Origin: UBA1195 sp045598025 | Lineage (GTDB): Bacteria; Bacteroidota; Bacteroidia; Bacteroidales; WCHB1-69 | Assembly (NCBI GenBank): GCA_045598025.1 | Contig: JAZLLH010000065.1 | Location: 1-30,063, forward strand | DNA length: 30,063 nt | Direction: 5' to 3' | Shown: one piece after another, positions 1 through 8,717 of the stretch | Position numbering within the stretch: the first letter of the stretch is position 1 | Layout: every line of letters begins with the position of its first letter | Translations under genes and position numbers: made by a program | Notes under the pieces: model-generated | The model's database searches: none | What the model saw: only the letters and a program-made list of their open reading frames with translations | Told to the model about the DNA's origin: nothing

Positions 1-383
<383 letters not shown>

Positions 384-466
384 AACTTCCAGAGTGATGT
401 TTGCATGACGCTCAGACACTCTTGCTTCGTCTTCGAAATATGTTACGTGATAGGAACAGAGAGCTA

Positions 467-574
467 TCAGGTGACAATAGCGGCGGGGATCACCTCTTCC
501 CATTCCGAACAGAGCAGTTAAGCCCGCCCGCGCCGATGGTACTGCATTTTGTGGGAGAGTAGGTCGTTGCCTGT
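467..574 (+). rRNA. rrf: 5S ribosomal RNA
   Basis: The conserved 5S core CCATTCCGAACAGAG is at about 500-514, followed by AAGCCCG and CGCCGATGGTACTGC. The ends are set by pairing: CAGGTGAC at 468-475 pairs with GTTGCCTG at 566-573 (helix I, with G-U pairs). The gene is separated from the 23S 3' end by about 85 bp with no tRNA and no obvious feature in the spacer. It is the last gene of the rRNA operon. Confidence 0.95.
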
Positions 575-581
575 TTTTTTT

Positions 582-615
582 AAGAAGGACGAATTTTTCG
601 TCCTTCTTTTTTTTG
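582..615 (+). terminator. Rho-independent terminator of the rRNA operon
   Basis: A perfect 12-bp stem (582-593 with 597-608) closes on a 3-nt T loop and runs into a T-tract. It lies 8 bp behind the 5S gene and no gene follows for 120 bp, so it most likely ends rRNA transcription. Confidence 0.9.
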
Positions 616-733
616 TATTTTTGTTTATGCTTCCTCAGGGGAGTCTTGACGCTTATCGTGTAGTCCAAAATATATCCCGTGAAGTTGCGTTCTTGAAAAG
701 AATAATCAACAATCAGTTTTAAAATATAATTGC

Positions 734-2221
734 ATGCAAATCGAATTCTTTTTACTGACCATATCCATTCTTTTTTTCGTAAGTATTATTGTCAGCAAAA
801 TCAGTAGCCGTTTCGGTGTTCCGGTTTTGCTGCTTTTTTTGGCCGTAGGTATGCTTTTCGGTGTGGATGGTTTGGGCATACAGTTCGAAAATATCCGTGT
901 GGCACAAATCATAGGCACCATTTCCCTTTGCATTATATTGTTTTCGGGCGGCATGGATACCCGGATTGCTGACATTCGGCCCGTTTTGGGTGCCGGAATA
1001 ACTTTGGCTACGCTGGGTGTATTTACTACAGCTTTGTGTACAGGATTGATTATATGGTTATTGATGGATGATTCGGGTGTCGGGATCAATATCGGTCTGC
1101 TCGGTTCCTTGCTTTTGGCTGCAACCATGTCTTCTACCGATTCGGCATCGGTTTTTTCCATTCTGCGTTCCAACAGTCTGCATTTGAAAAACGGATTGAA
1201 ACCTATGTTGGAACTTGAGAGCGGCAGCAATGACCCCATGGCCTATATCCTGACCATTACTTTGATGGATTTGCTCAAGCAGGGCGGTAATCCGCATTAT
1301 GGAACGGCTTTCTTGATGCTGCTCATACAGTTGATTGTCGGAGCTTTGGCTGGGTATCTGCTTGGAAAAGGTCTGGTTTGGTTGATCAACAGGCTGAAGA
1401 TTGAAAATACATCACTGTATCCCATTCTTTCGTTGACGGCTTGCGTATTTATTTTTTCCGTCACATACTTCTTGCAGGGAAACAGTTATCTTGCAGTTTA
1501 TATCGGAGGTCTGGTCTTCGGAAATTCTTCTTTTGTACATAAAAGGTCTACCCGCAATTTTTTCGACGGGCTTTCCTGGTTGGGACAGCTGGTCATGTTC
1601 CTGACATTGGGGCTGCTGGTCAACCCGAGTGAACTGCATTGGAAAACCGTTGTGCTGCCCGGTCTGATCATCAGTTTGGTCATGATATTCTTCAGCCGGC
1701 CGCTGTCCGTGTTTGTCAGTCTCATTCCTTTTCGCAGATACAATTTCCGTGATAAAATATTCGTGTCTTGGTGCGGACTCAGGGGAGCGGTTCCCATTAT
1801 CTTTGCCATTCTCTGTCGGGCCGAAAATATACCCCATGCCGATGTGATTTTCAATATGGTGTTTTTCTGTACTTTGGTCTCGCTGGTCCTGCAAGGTACG
1901 ACCTTGCCGTGGATGGCCCGCCGCATGCAGATTGCCGAGGATGTGGAAGAGAAAAATAAAATACTCAACTTCGATATAGATTTTCCCGAAGAAATCAAAT
2001 CTGCTGCATCTGAAATCGAGTTGTCTGAAAAGGCTTTGCAGAACGGAAATCTTCTGATGAATCTGAAAATGCCGGAAAAGACATTGGTCATCATGATCAA
2101 ACGGGGAGAAATGTTTTTTGTTCCTACCGGGAAGACCAAATTGTTTGTCGGAGACCGGCTGATGGTGCTGTCCGACAATGAAGAAGAGCTGAAACAGACA
2201 TTGAAAAATTTAGGTGTATAG
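734..2221 (+). CDS. nhaP2: Potassium/proton antiporter, NhaP2/CvrA type (CPA1 family with RCK_C domain)
   Basis: This is an inner-membrane cation/proton antiporter of 495 residues. Residues 1 to about 400 are a string of hydrophobic segments. Family motifs are visible: an STDSASV stretch around 134-140 and an ESGSNDP stretch at 162-168, whose Asn-Asp pair (166-167) is the ion-binding ND motif of electroneutral CPA1 exchangers. After a linker (about 400-415) the C-terminal 80 residues have the alternating pattern of an RCK_C (TrkA-C) domain, which in the NhaP2/CvrA subgroup binds a regulatory ligand. The family exchanges K+ (sometimes Na+) for H+ and takes part in volume and pH control; K+ specificity here is inferred from the domain architecture. 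The ATG at 734 gives a full-length N-terminus. A TATTTTTG match at 616-623, right after the rRNA terminator, is the only promoter-like signal seen ahead of it. The symbol rests on architecture, not on a database match. Confidence 0.88.
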   Translation: MQIEFFLLTISILFFVSIIVSKISSRFGVPVLLLFLAVGMLFGVDGLGIQFENIRVAQIIGTISLCIILFSGGMDTRIADIRPVLGAGITLATLGVFTTALCTGLIIWLLMDDSGVGINIGLLGSLLLAATMSSTDSASVFSILRSNSLHLKNGLKPMLELESGSNDPMAYILTITLMDLLKQGGNPHYGTAFLMLLIQLIVGALAGYLLGKGLVWLINRLKIENTSLYPILSLTACVFIFSVTYFLQGNSYLAVYIGGLVFGNSSFVHKRSTRNFFDGLSWLGQLVMFLTLGLLVNPSELHWKTVVLPGLIISLVMIFFSRPLSVFVSLIPFRRYNFRDKIFVSWCGLRGAVPIIFAILCRAENIPHADVIFNMVFFCTLVSLVLQGTTLPWMARRMQIAEDVEEKNKILNFDIDFPEEIKSAASEIELSEKALQNGNLLMNLKMPEKTLVIMIKRGEMFFVPTGKTKLFVGDRLMVLSDNEEELKQTLKNLGV

Positions 2222-2262
2222 AAGGTTTCCTTCGGTGCATTATGACAATTTTTTTGTCTGTG

Positions 2263-2294
2263 TTGAATCCATATCCGGATTTTACGTAAATTTG
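2263..2294 (+). promoter_or_regulatory. Bacteroidota-type promoter for the 2311 lipoprotein gene
   Basis: A TTG at 2263-2265 and TAAATTTG at 2287-2294 are 21 nt apart. This fits the Bacteroidota sigma-70 consensus (TTG, 19-21 nt, TAnnTTTG). The implied transcript start is only a few bases before the ATG at 2311, so the leader would be very short. Confidence 0.75.
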
Positions 2295-2310
2295 TGTAAA
2301 ATTTATTGCA

Positions 2311-3498
2311 ATGAACAGGGTATTGAAAATCAAAAATTTAGCATTTTTGTTCTACGGAATCTGCGCCGTGATTCTCTGCGGATGCCGCAAAGAGGAGCCT
2401 GAAAAAGAACTGCCGGTTCCGGATACAGAGTTTGCATTGCTGAAATATTCACTCGGGAAAAGCTACTCCTATTTTAAAAAATGTGTTGAAACGACAAGCT
2501 TTGCCATGAAGCCGGATAAAGAAGGCTGTTTCCTGAAAAATAAAAATGCTTTCAATAAGAATCTGACGGTATGGACGCTGAGTGATTCTTATGCGGATAC
2601 GGATGTTGTGTATTGCGGCACGTTATATGTGTCTTTTCCAGAGATTGATACGCTTAAATCTGTTTACAGACAATGGATGAACGAATTCAGATTGATTTCC
2701 GATCTGTCCCGGATGTCGCGTGCAGATTATTCTATTTCAGCGGACAATGTAAAGAAAAGTTATGATGATATAGATGCCTTTATGGCGGATGTGGATCGGC
2801 TGGAATTTCAGCATGACTTGGACCTGAGTGCCCAATTCGTTGAAAGCAATGGGTATGAGTATCATTTTACATTATGTTTTTCTCAATATTTAAAAGGTGT
2901 TGAAGTGCAGGTCTCCAATCGCCTGGCATTGCGTAAGATGCCCAAGCTTCCGATGGTAAATTCCATTGTGGGAAAATCAGATGATATGCTGGTGATGAAA
3001 GTGGATTACATGACGTTCAACTGCTTAGGGTATGCAACGGTGAACGTTGCCGATGCCTTTGTTGATTCGGATACCATTCCTTTGGGTGTGGATTATGAGG
3101 ATCCTATCGATTTCGGCTATATCAAACTGTACTATTCCCGTGCCATGAAAGAGAATTTGCTTTTCAGTGGTTCTATTGTATGGATGGGTTGCGGCAAGAT
3201 GGAATATCCCACAAATTTTGTCATGGAAAAGAAGAATAAAAAAAGCGAGTTGCCGTATCCGGGAAATGATCATTGTGCCTATATGTTTCGCAGCTATTCG
3301 AATCCGTCTGATGATAAGGAGCTTTCCCGGATTTGGAAATCGGTTTCCAAAACGGAATCGTTTCAGTGGTTTTATGCCCATACTACAAAAAAGGTAGCAG
3401 TGTACCTTTATACCCCCAGTGTAGGTGAGGGAGATCCTGCGGATTGGTATTATCTGGTATTTGTGGAAAACAGCCCCAAGACTGTGCCTGAAAAGTAA
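2311..3498 (+). CDS. Hypothetical lipoprotein, probably surface exposed
   Basis: The product has 395 residues and I do not recognise its family. The N-terminus is a lipoprotein signal peptide: basic start, hydrophobic core, and lipobox LCGC with the modified cysteine at residue 25. The residues after it (RKEEPEKE) are charged and include K-E-E at +3 to +5, resembling the lipoprotein export signal that sends Bacteroidota lipoproteins to the cell surface. The rest is soluble, mixed alpha/beta in appearance, without repeats or catalytic motifs I can name. The ATG at 2311 directly precedes the signal peptide and fits the promoter just upstream. The next gene encodes a secreted glycosidase-like protein 75 bp downstream, so a role alongside glycan use is possible but not shown. 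Confidence 0.8.
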   Translation: MNRVLKIKNLAFLFYGICAVILCGCRKEEPEKELPVPDTEFALLKYSLGKSYSYFKKCVETTSFAMKPDKEGCFLKNKNAFNKNLTVWTLSDSYADTDVVYCGTLYVSFPEIDTLKSVYRQWMNEFRLISDLSRMSRADYSISADNVKKSYDDIDAFMADVDRLEFQHDLDLSAQFVESNGYEYHFTLCFSQYLKGVEVQVSNRLALRKMPKLPMVNSIVGKSDDMLVMKVDYMTFNCLGYATVNVADAFVDSDTIPLGVDYEDPIDFGYIKLYYSRAMKENLLFSGSIVWMGCGKMEYPTNFVMEKKNKKSELPYPGNDHCAYMFRSYSNPSDDKELSRIWKSVSKTESFQWFYAHTTKKVAVYLYTPSVGEGDPADWYYLVFVENSPKTVPEK

Positions 3499-3573
3499 AT
3501 ATCTGCTTATAAAAGTGTATACTGAAAATTTGATTATTTATTAATTCTTATTTTGTGTTTTATTCATTTTTTT

Positions 3574-6441
3574 ATGAAAAAAGCAATTGTATTATCATGG
3601 ATTGTTTTCTTTTTCAGTTTTTCATCCGTAATGGGACAGAAAGCCGTAAAGAAAAATCCTACGACAGCTGAAATTTATAATCTTTTCCAAAATCCGCCCA
3701 TGCAGTACAGACCGATGGTCCGTTGGTGGTGGAATGGTGACAAGGTGGAAACAGGAGAATTGGTTAGAGAACTCCATGTGCTGAAAGATGCAGGAATCGG
3801 GGGCGTGGAAATCAATGCAATAGAGTTTCCTACCCATGGTGATCCGGATATGGGGATTCCATCGCTACCCTGGCTTTCCGATGCTTGGATTGATGCTTTG
3901 AAAGTAGCTCTTGACACGGCTCAGTCCCTTGGTATGACAACGGATTTGCTGGTTGGATCGGGATGGCCTTACGGAGGAGAATATCTTTCGGAAAAAGAAA
4001 GGGCGCAGCTGGTAGTGAATTATACCAAAAAATTGAAGGGACCCATGTATCTGGAAATATCGAAAGATGCCCTGTTTGCTCTGTCTGATCCCAAAATCTC
4101 TTCCGCTTTTATTGGAAGAAAAATGGAACTCATGCGTCTGATTCTCGTCAAAACCCCCTGTTCGGATGTATCCGACTGCATAGACCTTACTTCCCGAGAG
4201 CAGAACGGAAGTTTTCATTACCGCTTGCCCGAAGGTAATTATACTCTTTCCGCCTTGGTGAAGGTGAATGGATTTCTGAAAGTGATAGACGGTGCCCTCG
4301 GAGCGGATGGCCCGGTATTGGATCACTATAATGCATCGGCGGTGCTGCGTTATCTGCAGCGGATGTCATCGGCAATAGAAAAACGCATAGGCGCTCTGCG
4401 CCGGTATCTTCGTGCATTTTTTACAGACAGCATGGAACTGGAAGGCGCCAACTGGAGCGATGATATGGAAGCTGAATTCAAAGCCAGACGCGGATATGAA
4501 GTGTCTCCTTATCTGCCTTTCTTTTTGCATATGACCGGAAAAATGGGAGATCCGGTGTCCTATGATTCGCCTATAGAAGTGACGGATTCCTTATCCGAAA
4601 TACTGGAAAGAGTGCGTTACGATTTCGAGACAACCAAAGCGGAACTGATGTGTGAACGTTTTTTGGATGTATACCGGACTTGGGCTGACTCTTTAGGTAT
4701 AAAGGCTCGTGCACAGGCATACGGCCGTGGGTTCTTCCCCTTGGAAAGCAGCATGCATGTTGACATTCCGGAAGGAGAGTCCTGGACAACGAATTTTCTG
4801 AAACACAGACCGGGAGAAGAAATGTCCGAAGCAGATTACCGTCGGGGAAGAGCCTATACCATGATAGACAAATATGTGTCTTCAGCAGCACACCTGAACG
4901 GAGTACAGCAAATCAGTTGTGAGGAAATGACCAATACCTACAGGGTATTCAATATGACGCTGCAGGAGTTGAAATTGGGAGGAGATCAGACCATTGCAAG
5001 CGGTATTACGCATTCTATCTTTCATGGTTTCAATTACATGCCTTCCGATGCACCCTTCCCGGGTTGGATTCGCTATGGAGCATATTATAACGAAAACAAT
5101 ACCTGGTGGCCGTATTTCCATTTATATAACGAGTATAAGGCCCGTTTGTATTCGGTCCTGCAGAATTGTGAAAATTATGCCGATATCGCAATACTGACAC
5201 CTACGGCAGACATGTGGGGTAAAATGGGAATGCAGAACGAACCTTTCCCTTCTACCATTCATGCACCCTATCAGACACTGGTATGGGAAGCCATAGTGAA
5301 AAACGGAGGAGCCTGCGATTATGTATCGGAAGGCATTCTGAAGGCATCCACAATGGAAAAAGGAAACATCTGCTATGGAAATAGAAAATACAATACGCTT
5401 TTCCTGATTAATGTGGAAAGCATTTCTTCCGAAGTGGCTTCTCAGTTGCAGCGTTTTGTGGCATCCGGAGGAAGAGTGATCTGCATAGAGACGGTTCCGT
5501 TCCGTTCTTTGGGTCTGCATGCCGACAATGCAGCTGAGGATCAGAAGGTATCTGACTGCATGCGAAATATCCGGGAGCAGTATCCCAAGCAATTTCTTTT
5601 CATTCATAAACCGGATACGGATTTCGTGGCTTGGTATGCACATCTGCAGGCTGAACAGCAACTTCCGCACGCTATGAATATAGAAACGCCGAACCCGTAT
5701 CTGATGCAGGTTCATTATGTGACATCGGACGGGAACGATGTGTTTTTTATATCCAATTCCCACCGTTACAACAGCTGCCGTACGAAGTTTTCCTTCCTTC
5801 CCAGCATAGGGAAAGGAAAGTCTCTGTATCTGTGGAATCCTGAAACAGGTCAGAAGCAACTGTTCGTATCCGACACCTTGGATATGGGGCCGGCAACTTC
5901 CCTGTTGCTGGTGTTTGAAAAGAAAAATGCCAAAGTGAAGGATACGTATCGTTCCTTTGACGAACAGGTGTCCGGTCTGCACTGTGAAGAATTGAAGTCC
6001 GTGTGGAATGTTACCATGGATCATGTGCGCACGCATCAGATCAAAGAAATGCAGATGCCAATCCTGAAAGATTTGAGTAAAATAGCGCTGTGCCGCGATT
6101 TTGCCGGACAGGTATCCTATCGTCAGCATTTCCAATGGAACGGCAAAGGGGGAGCCGTATATTTGGATTTAGGCGTGGTCGAAGGCATTTCCTCCTGTCT
6201 GGTCAATGGGCAGGAAGTGGGGCTGAAATGGTATGGAAAACATGCCTATGTGCTGCCTTCCTCTTTCTTGAAAAATGGAGATAATGAGCTGGAAATAAAA
6301 GTTGTAACTGTTTTGGGGAATTATATGAAATCTTTGTTGGGTAATCCGGTGGCCCAGTATTGGACCAACAAGGATTACAAGGTACAACCCTGGCAGCCTA
6401 TGGGACTCCTGGGCCCTGTCAAAATCTATTTCGAAAATTAA
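3574..6441 (+). CDS. Secreted glycoside hydrolase, GH106 (alpha-L-rhamnosidase)-like
   Basis: The product has 955 residues. A signal peptide (residues 1 to about 21, cleavage near VMG-QK) sends it to the periplasm or beyond. Residues 50-55 (RWWWNG) followed by a long helix and GIGGVEIN match the start of the GH106-type catalytic barrel. D285-S-M-E with a nearby NW, and the RRGYEVSPYLPFF stretch, also fit. The Glu pair at 450-451 in an ISCEEMTNTY context is the best candidate for catalytic acid residues. The last 100 residues form a galactose-binding-like beta sandwich of the kind found in GH2 and GH106. GH106 enzymes cleave terminal alpha-L-rhamnose from plant polysaccharides, but many relatives are uncharacterised, so the substrate is open. 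An upstream TTG could extend the frame to 3553, but the ATG at 3574 opens a proper signal peptide. No SusC/SusD pair is nearby. Confidence 0.82.
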   Translation: MKKAIVLSWIVFFFSFSSVMGQKAVKKNPTTAEIYNLFQNPPMQYRPMVRWWWNGDKVETGELVRELHVLKDAGIGGVEINAIEFPTHGDPDMGIPSLPWLSDAWIDALKVALDTAQSLGMTTDLLVGSGWPYGGEYLSEKERAQLVVNYTKKLKGPMYLEISKDALFALSDPKISSAFIGRKMELMRLILVKTPCSDVSDCIDLTSREQNGSFHYRLPEGNYTLSALVKVNGFLKVIDGALGADGPVLDHYNASAVLRYLQRMSSAIEKRIGALRRYLRAFFTDSMELEGANWSDDMEAEFKARRGYEVSPYLPFFLHMTGKMGDPVSYDSPIEVTDSLSEILERVRYDFETTKAELMCERFLDVYRTWADSLGIKARAQAYGRGFFPLESSMHVDIPEGESWTTNFLKHRPGEEMSEADYRRGRAYTMIDKYVSSAAHLNGVQQISCEEMTNTYRVFNMTLQELKLGGDQTIASGITHSIFHGFNYMPSDAPFPGWIRYGAYYNENNTWWPYFHLYNEYKARLYSVLQNCENYADIAILTPTADMWGKMGMQNEPFPSTIHAPYQTLVWEAIVKNGGACDYVSEGILKASTMEKGNICYGNRKYNTLFLINVESISSEVASQLQRFVASGGRVICIETVPFRSLGLHADNAAEDQKVSDCMRNIREQYPKQFLFIHKPDTDFVAWYAHLQAEQQLPHAMNIETPNPYLMQVHYVTSDGNDVFFISNSHRYNSCRTKFSFLPSIGKGKSLYLWNPETGQKQLFVSDTLDMGPATSLLLVFEKKNAKVKDTYRSFDEQVSGLHCEELKSVWNVTMDHVRTHQIKEMQMPILKDLSKIALCRDFAGQVSYRQHFQWNGKGGAVYLDLGVVEGISSCLVNGQEVGLKWYGKHAYVLPSSFLKNGDNELEIKVVTVLGNYMKSLLGNPVAQYWTNKDYKVQPWQPMGLLGPVKIYFEN

Positions 6442-6452
6442 TATTGATGGAA

Positions 6453-6485
6453 TTGTCGGATATATAGTTTTTTTTTGTAACTTTG
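6453..6485 (+). promoter_or_regulatory. Bacteroidota-type promoter for the 6515 gene
   Basis: TTG at 6453-6455 and TAACTTTG at 6478-6485 are 22 nt apart, one more than the usual range, and the -7 element is an exact TAnnTTTG. It lies in the 73-bp gap between the glycosidase and the GT5-like gene, leaving a leader of about 20 nt. Confidence 0.7.
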
Positions 6486-6514
6486 CACACCTTTATTCTA
6501 CAATCATCAGGAAT

Positions 6515-7321
6515 ATGGCAACGTACAAGATACTATATGTGAATCAAGAGATTTCGCCCTACGTTGATGATACGTATATTTCCACGATTGGCCGATTTCT
6601 GCCTCAGTCGGTGCAGGAAAGCGGAATCGATATCCGTACATTCATGCCTCGTTACGGCTTGGTGAGCGAACGTCGGAACCAATTGCACGAAGTAATTCGT
6701 CTTTCCGGGCAGAACATCATTATCAAGGACAATGATCACCCTTTGATCATCAAGGTCGCTTCCATTCCGTCCGTGCGGATGCAGACCTACTTTATCGACA
6801 ACGAGAACTATTTCCATCGGAAGAGTCTGCTTTGTGACAAATCAGGCAAGTTTTTCGCCGACAATGACGAGAGAGCCATCTTTTTTGCCAAAGGGGTGCT
6901 GGAAACTGTCAAGAATTTGGGCTGGAGTCCGGATATTATTCATTGCAACGGTTGGATTTCCTGTCTTGTGCCGTTGTATGTGAAGAAAGTTTATATGGAT
7001 AATCCGCTGTTCGCCCTGACCAAAGTCATTTATTCTGTCTACAATGATGATTTCCCCAAGGAACTCAACCGTTCCTTCGTGACCAAATTGAAGTCCACCA
7101 ACGTGCCCACCAAAGAAGCTTCTCTATACAAGAGTGCCGATTATCTGTCTACAACCCGTCTGGCTATAGGCTATTCGGATGCTGCTGTCATAGGCCATGA
7201 GGATGTGCGTCCGGAAATCAAGGATTATATTTCGGATTCCGGTAAAGTATACATGGTTCATCCTCAGGAGGATTTCGTCTCGGATTATATTGCATTGTAT
7301 GAAAAAGTATTGGAATCTTAA
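6515..7321 (+). CDS. GT5-like (glycogen/starch synthase N-terminal domain) protein lacking the C-terminal half
   Basis: The product has 268 residues. The start (KILYVNQEISPY) and the HCNGW stretch in mid-protein match the N-terminal Rossmann-like domain of GT5 glycogen/starch synthases, where the equivalents are an E-x-x-P turn and an H-x-x-D-W motif. Two things are unlike a working synthase. The whole C-terminal nucleotide-sugar-binding domain is missing (family length about 480). The KTGGL glycine loop that follows the E-x-x-P turn is replaced by DDTYIS at residues 18-23. I infer a non-catalytic protein, perhaps glycan-binding or regulatory; similar short versions occur in Bacteroidota and automatic pipelines call them glycogen synthase. 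It has its own promoter, and the DUF4270 lipoprotein gene follows 13 bp after its stop, so the two are probably co-transcribed. Confidence 0.8.
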   Translation: MATYKILYVNQEISPYVDDTYISTIGRFLPQSVQESGIDIRTFMPRYGLVSERRNQLHEVIRLSGQNIIIKDNDHPLIIKVASIPSVRMQTYFIDNENYFHRKSLLCDKSGKFFADNDERAIFFAKGVLETVKNLGWSPDIIHCNGWISCLVPLYVKKVYMDNPLFALTKVIYSVYNDDFPKELNRSFVTKLKSTNVPTKEASLYKSADYLSTTRLAIGYSDAAVIGHEDVRPEIKDYISDSGKVYMVHPQEDFVSDYIALYEKVLES

Positions 7322-7334
7322 TATTCCTGTTCCA

Positions 7335-8696
7335 ATGAGAATCATAAAAAAGAAATTTGTCCTGTCTGTTCTGTGGGTTTTGCCGCTTTTCCTTGCTCTT
7401 CATTCCTGCAAAAAGGAATCGGATGAGGTAGGACGTTCGCTTCAGACCCGGCAAGACATCATCTACACGGATACGCTCTTTGACATATCTATTGTGTCGG
7501 AGGCAGAGGATTCTTTGCGGACCAGCAAGGTCCGTTCCTGCCTGTTAGGCTATGTGGATGATCCGGTTTTTGGCAGTGTGCGTGCGGATGTGTATGCGCA
7601 GTTCCGTTTGTCGGCCAATGCCATTGATTTCGGAACGGATGCCGTATTGGATTCCGTGATTTTGTCTCTTCCGTATGCCGGTTTTTTCGGAGATACGGCC
7701 ATGTCATTGGGCTTGAGCGTGCACGAACTGACATCCCCCATAAATAAGGATTCATCCTATTACTCGACTCGGAGCATTCCATATGCTGCTGCCGATTTGG
7801 TCAGTGGAATTTCTGATTTCGTCCTGCATCCCCTGACTCCGGTCGTGATTACAGGTGAAACGTATGATCCTCAACTTCGCATTCCTTTGGATGTGAACTT
7901 TTTTACGCATCGTTTTCTGGATAAGTCCGGGTCTGAGGAATTGTCGGACAATGCTCATTTTCTCCCGTATTTCAAGGGATTATCCATCGTGGCGGATTCC
8001 AAAAACGGGGCAGGTTGCATGGCCTATGTGGATGTTCTTTCATCCTCGGCGGCCGTGACGCTTTACTACCATAATGCGGAACACGACAGTTTGAGTTTCC
8101 AGTTGGTATCCAATGATTCTTCCAATTATTTTTCGCATATTGAACACGATTTTTCAAAGGCGGAAGCCGGTTTGCAAAAGCAGTTGCAAAATCACGATTA
8201 TGCTGCCGGAGCTGAAAGTTTCTATCTGCAGGGCGGCAGTGGGGTGAAAGCACATCTGTCCTTCCCGACTCTGCTCAAGCATTTTGAAGGGAAAAAACTG
8301 GCTGTGCACAAGGCTGAACTGATTGTAAGTGCACAGGATGTGGCGGACAGTTATAACCCATATTATTATCCGTCCGCACTGACCATGTATTACAAAAAGG
8401 ATTCCGTTTCTCAGACTTCGTATTATCTTCCCGATTATCTCAATATAGGAAGCAGTTACATGGGTGGGGGGCGGAATCCGGAAGACCAAACCTATCGTTT
8501 TTTTCTGACTCAGTACATACAGTATGTGCTGATGGGAAAGATGGATGCTTCCTATCCCTTGTATATGATTGTGAATGGTGCTTCCACGCAAGTTACACGT
8601 TTGAAAGTTTTCGGTCCTCATTCTCAGGCGAATCCCGAACACAGAATGCGTCTGATTGTGACGTATTCTTTCTTAACGGACAATGAAAATCAATAA
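7335..8696 (+). CDS. DUF4270 lipoprotein
   Basis: The product has 453 residues. It begins with MRIIKKK, a hydrophobic core and a lipobox-like LHSC, with cysteine 25 as the lipidation site, followed by KKESDE, again lysine and acidic residues. The rest is beta-rich. The pattern (Asp/Ser-rich strands with a C-terminal stretch on bound geometry, ending in RMRLIVTYSF) fits the DUF4270 family of Bacteroidota outer-membrane lipoproteins, whose function is not established. The frame is open upstream to 7197, but that extension overlaps the GT5-like gene and would bury the signal peptide, so the ATG at 7335 is chosen. It follows the GT5-like gene by 13 bp and precedes another small lipoprotein by 21 bp, which suggests a three-gene unit ending at the hairpin at 9403. 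Confidence 0.8.
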   Translation: MRIIKKKFVLSVLWVLPLFLALHSCKKESDEVGRSLQTRQDIIYTDTLFDISIVSEAEDSLRTSKVRSCLLGYVDDPVFGSVRADVYAQFRLSANAIDFGTDAVLDSVILSLPYAGFFGDTAMSLGLSVHELTSPINKDSSYYSTRSIPYAAADLVSGISDFVLHPLTPVVITGETYDPQLRIPLDVNFFTHRFLDKSGSEELSDNAHFLPYFKGLSIVADSKNGAGCMAYVDVLSSSAAVTLYYHNAEHDSLSFQLVSNDSSNYFSHIEHDFSKAEAGLQKQLQNHDYAAGAESFYLQGGSGVKAHLSFPTLLKHFEGKKLAVHKAELIVSAQDVADSYNPYYYPSALTMYYKKDSVSQTSYYLPDYLNIGSSYMGGGRNPEDQTYRFFLTQYIQYVLMGKMDASYPLYMIVNGASTQVTRLKVFGPHSQANPEHRMRLIVTYSFLTDNENQ

Positions 8697-8717
8697 AATT
8701 TTATAAAACCAGTAATC

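Noticed and set aside
384..466. Possible tRNA in the 23S-5S spacer
   Set aside because: No cloverleaf, T-loop GGTTCGAATC-type sequence or CCA end was found.
616..623. TATTTTTG match after the rRNA terminator
   Set aside because: No TTG lies at the right distance and it abuts a T-tract, so it is not listed as a promoter of the antiporter gene.
2221..2233. Short hairpin after the antiporter gene
   Set aside because: The stem has 5 bp and no U-run follows directly.
5122..6135. Minus-strand open frame of 337 codons
   Set aside because: It is antisense to the GH106-like gene, with His/Ile/Phe-rich shadow composition and no domain or start context.
7197..7334. N-terminal extension of the DUF4270 gene
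   Set aside because: It overlaps the GT5-like gene and would hide the lipoprotein signal peptide that starts at 7335.
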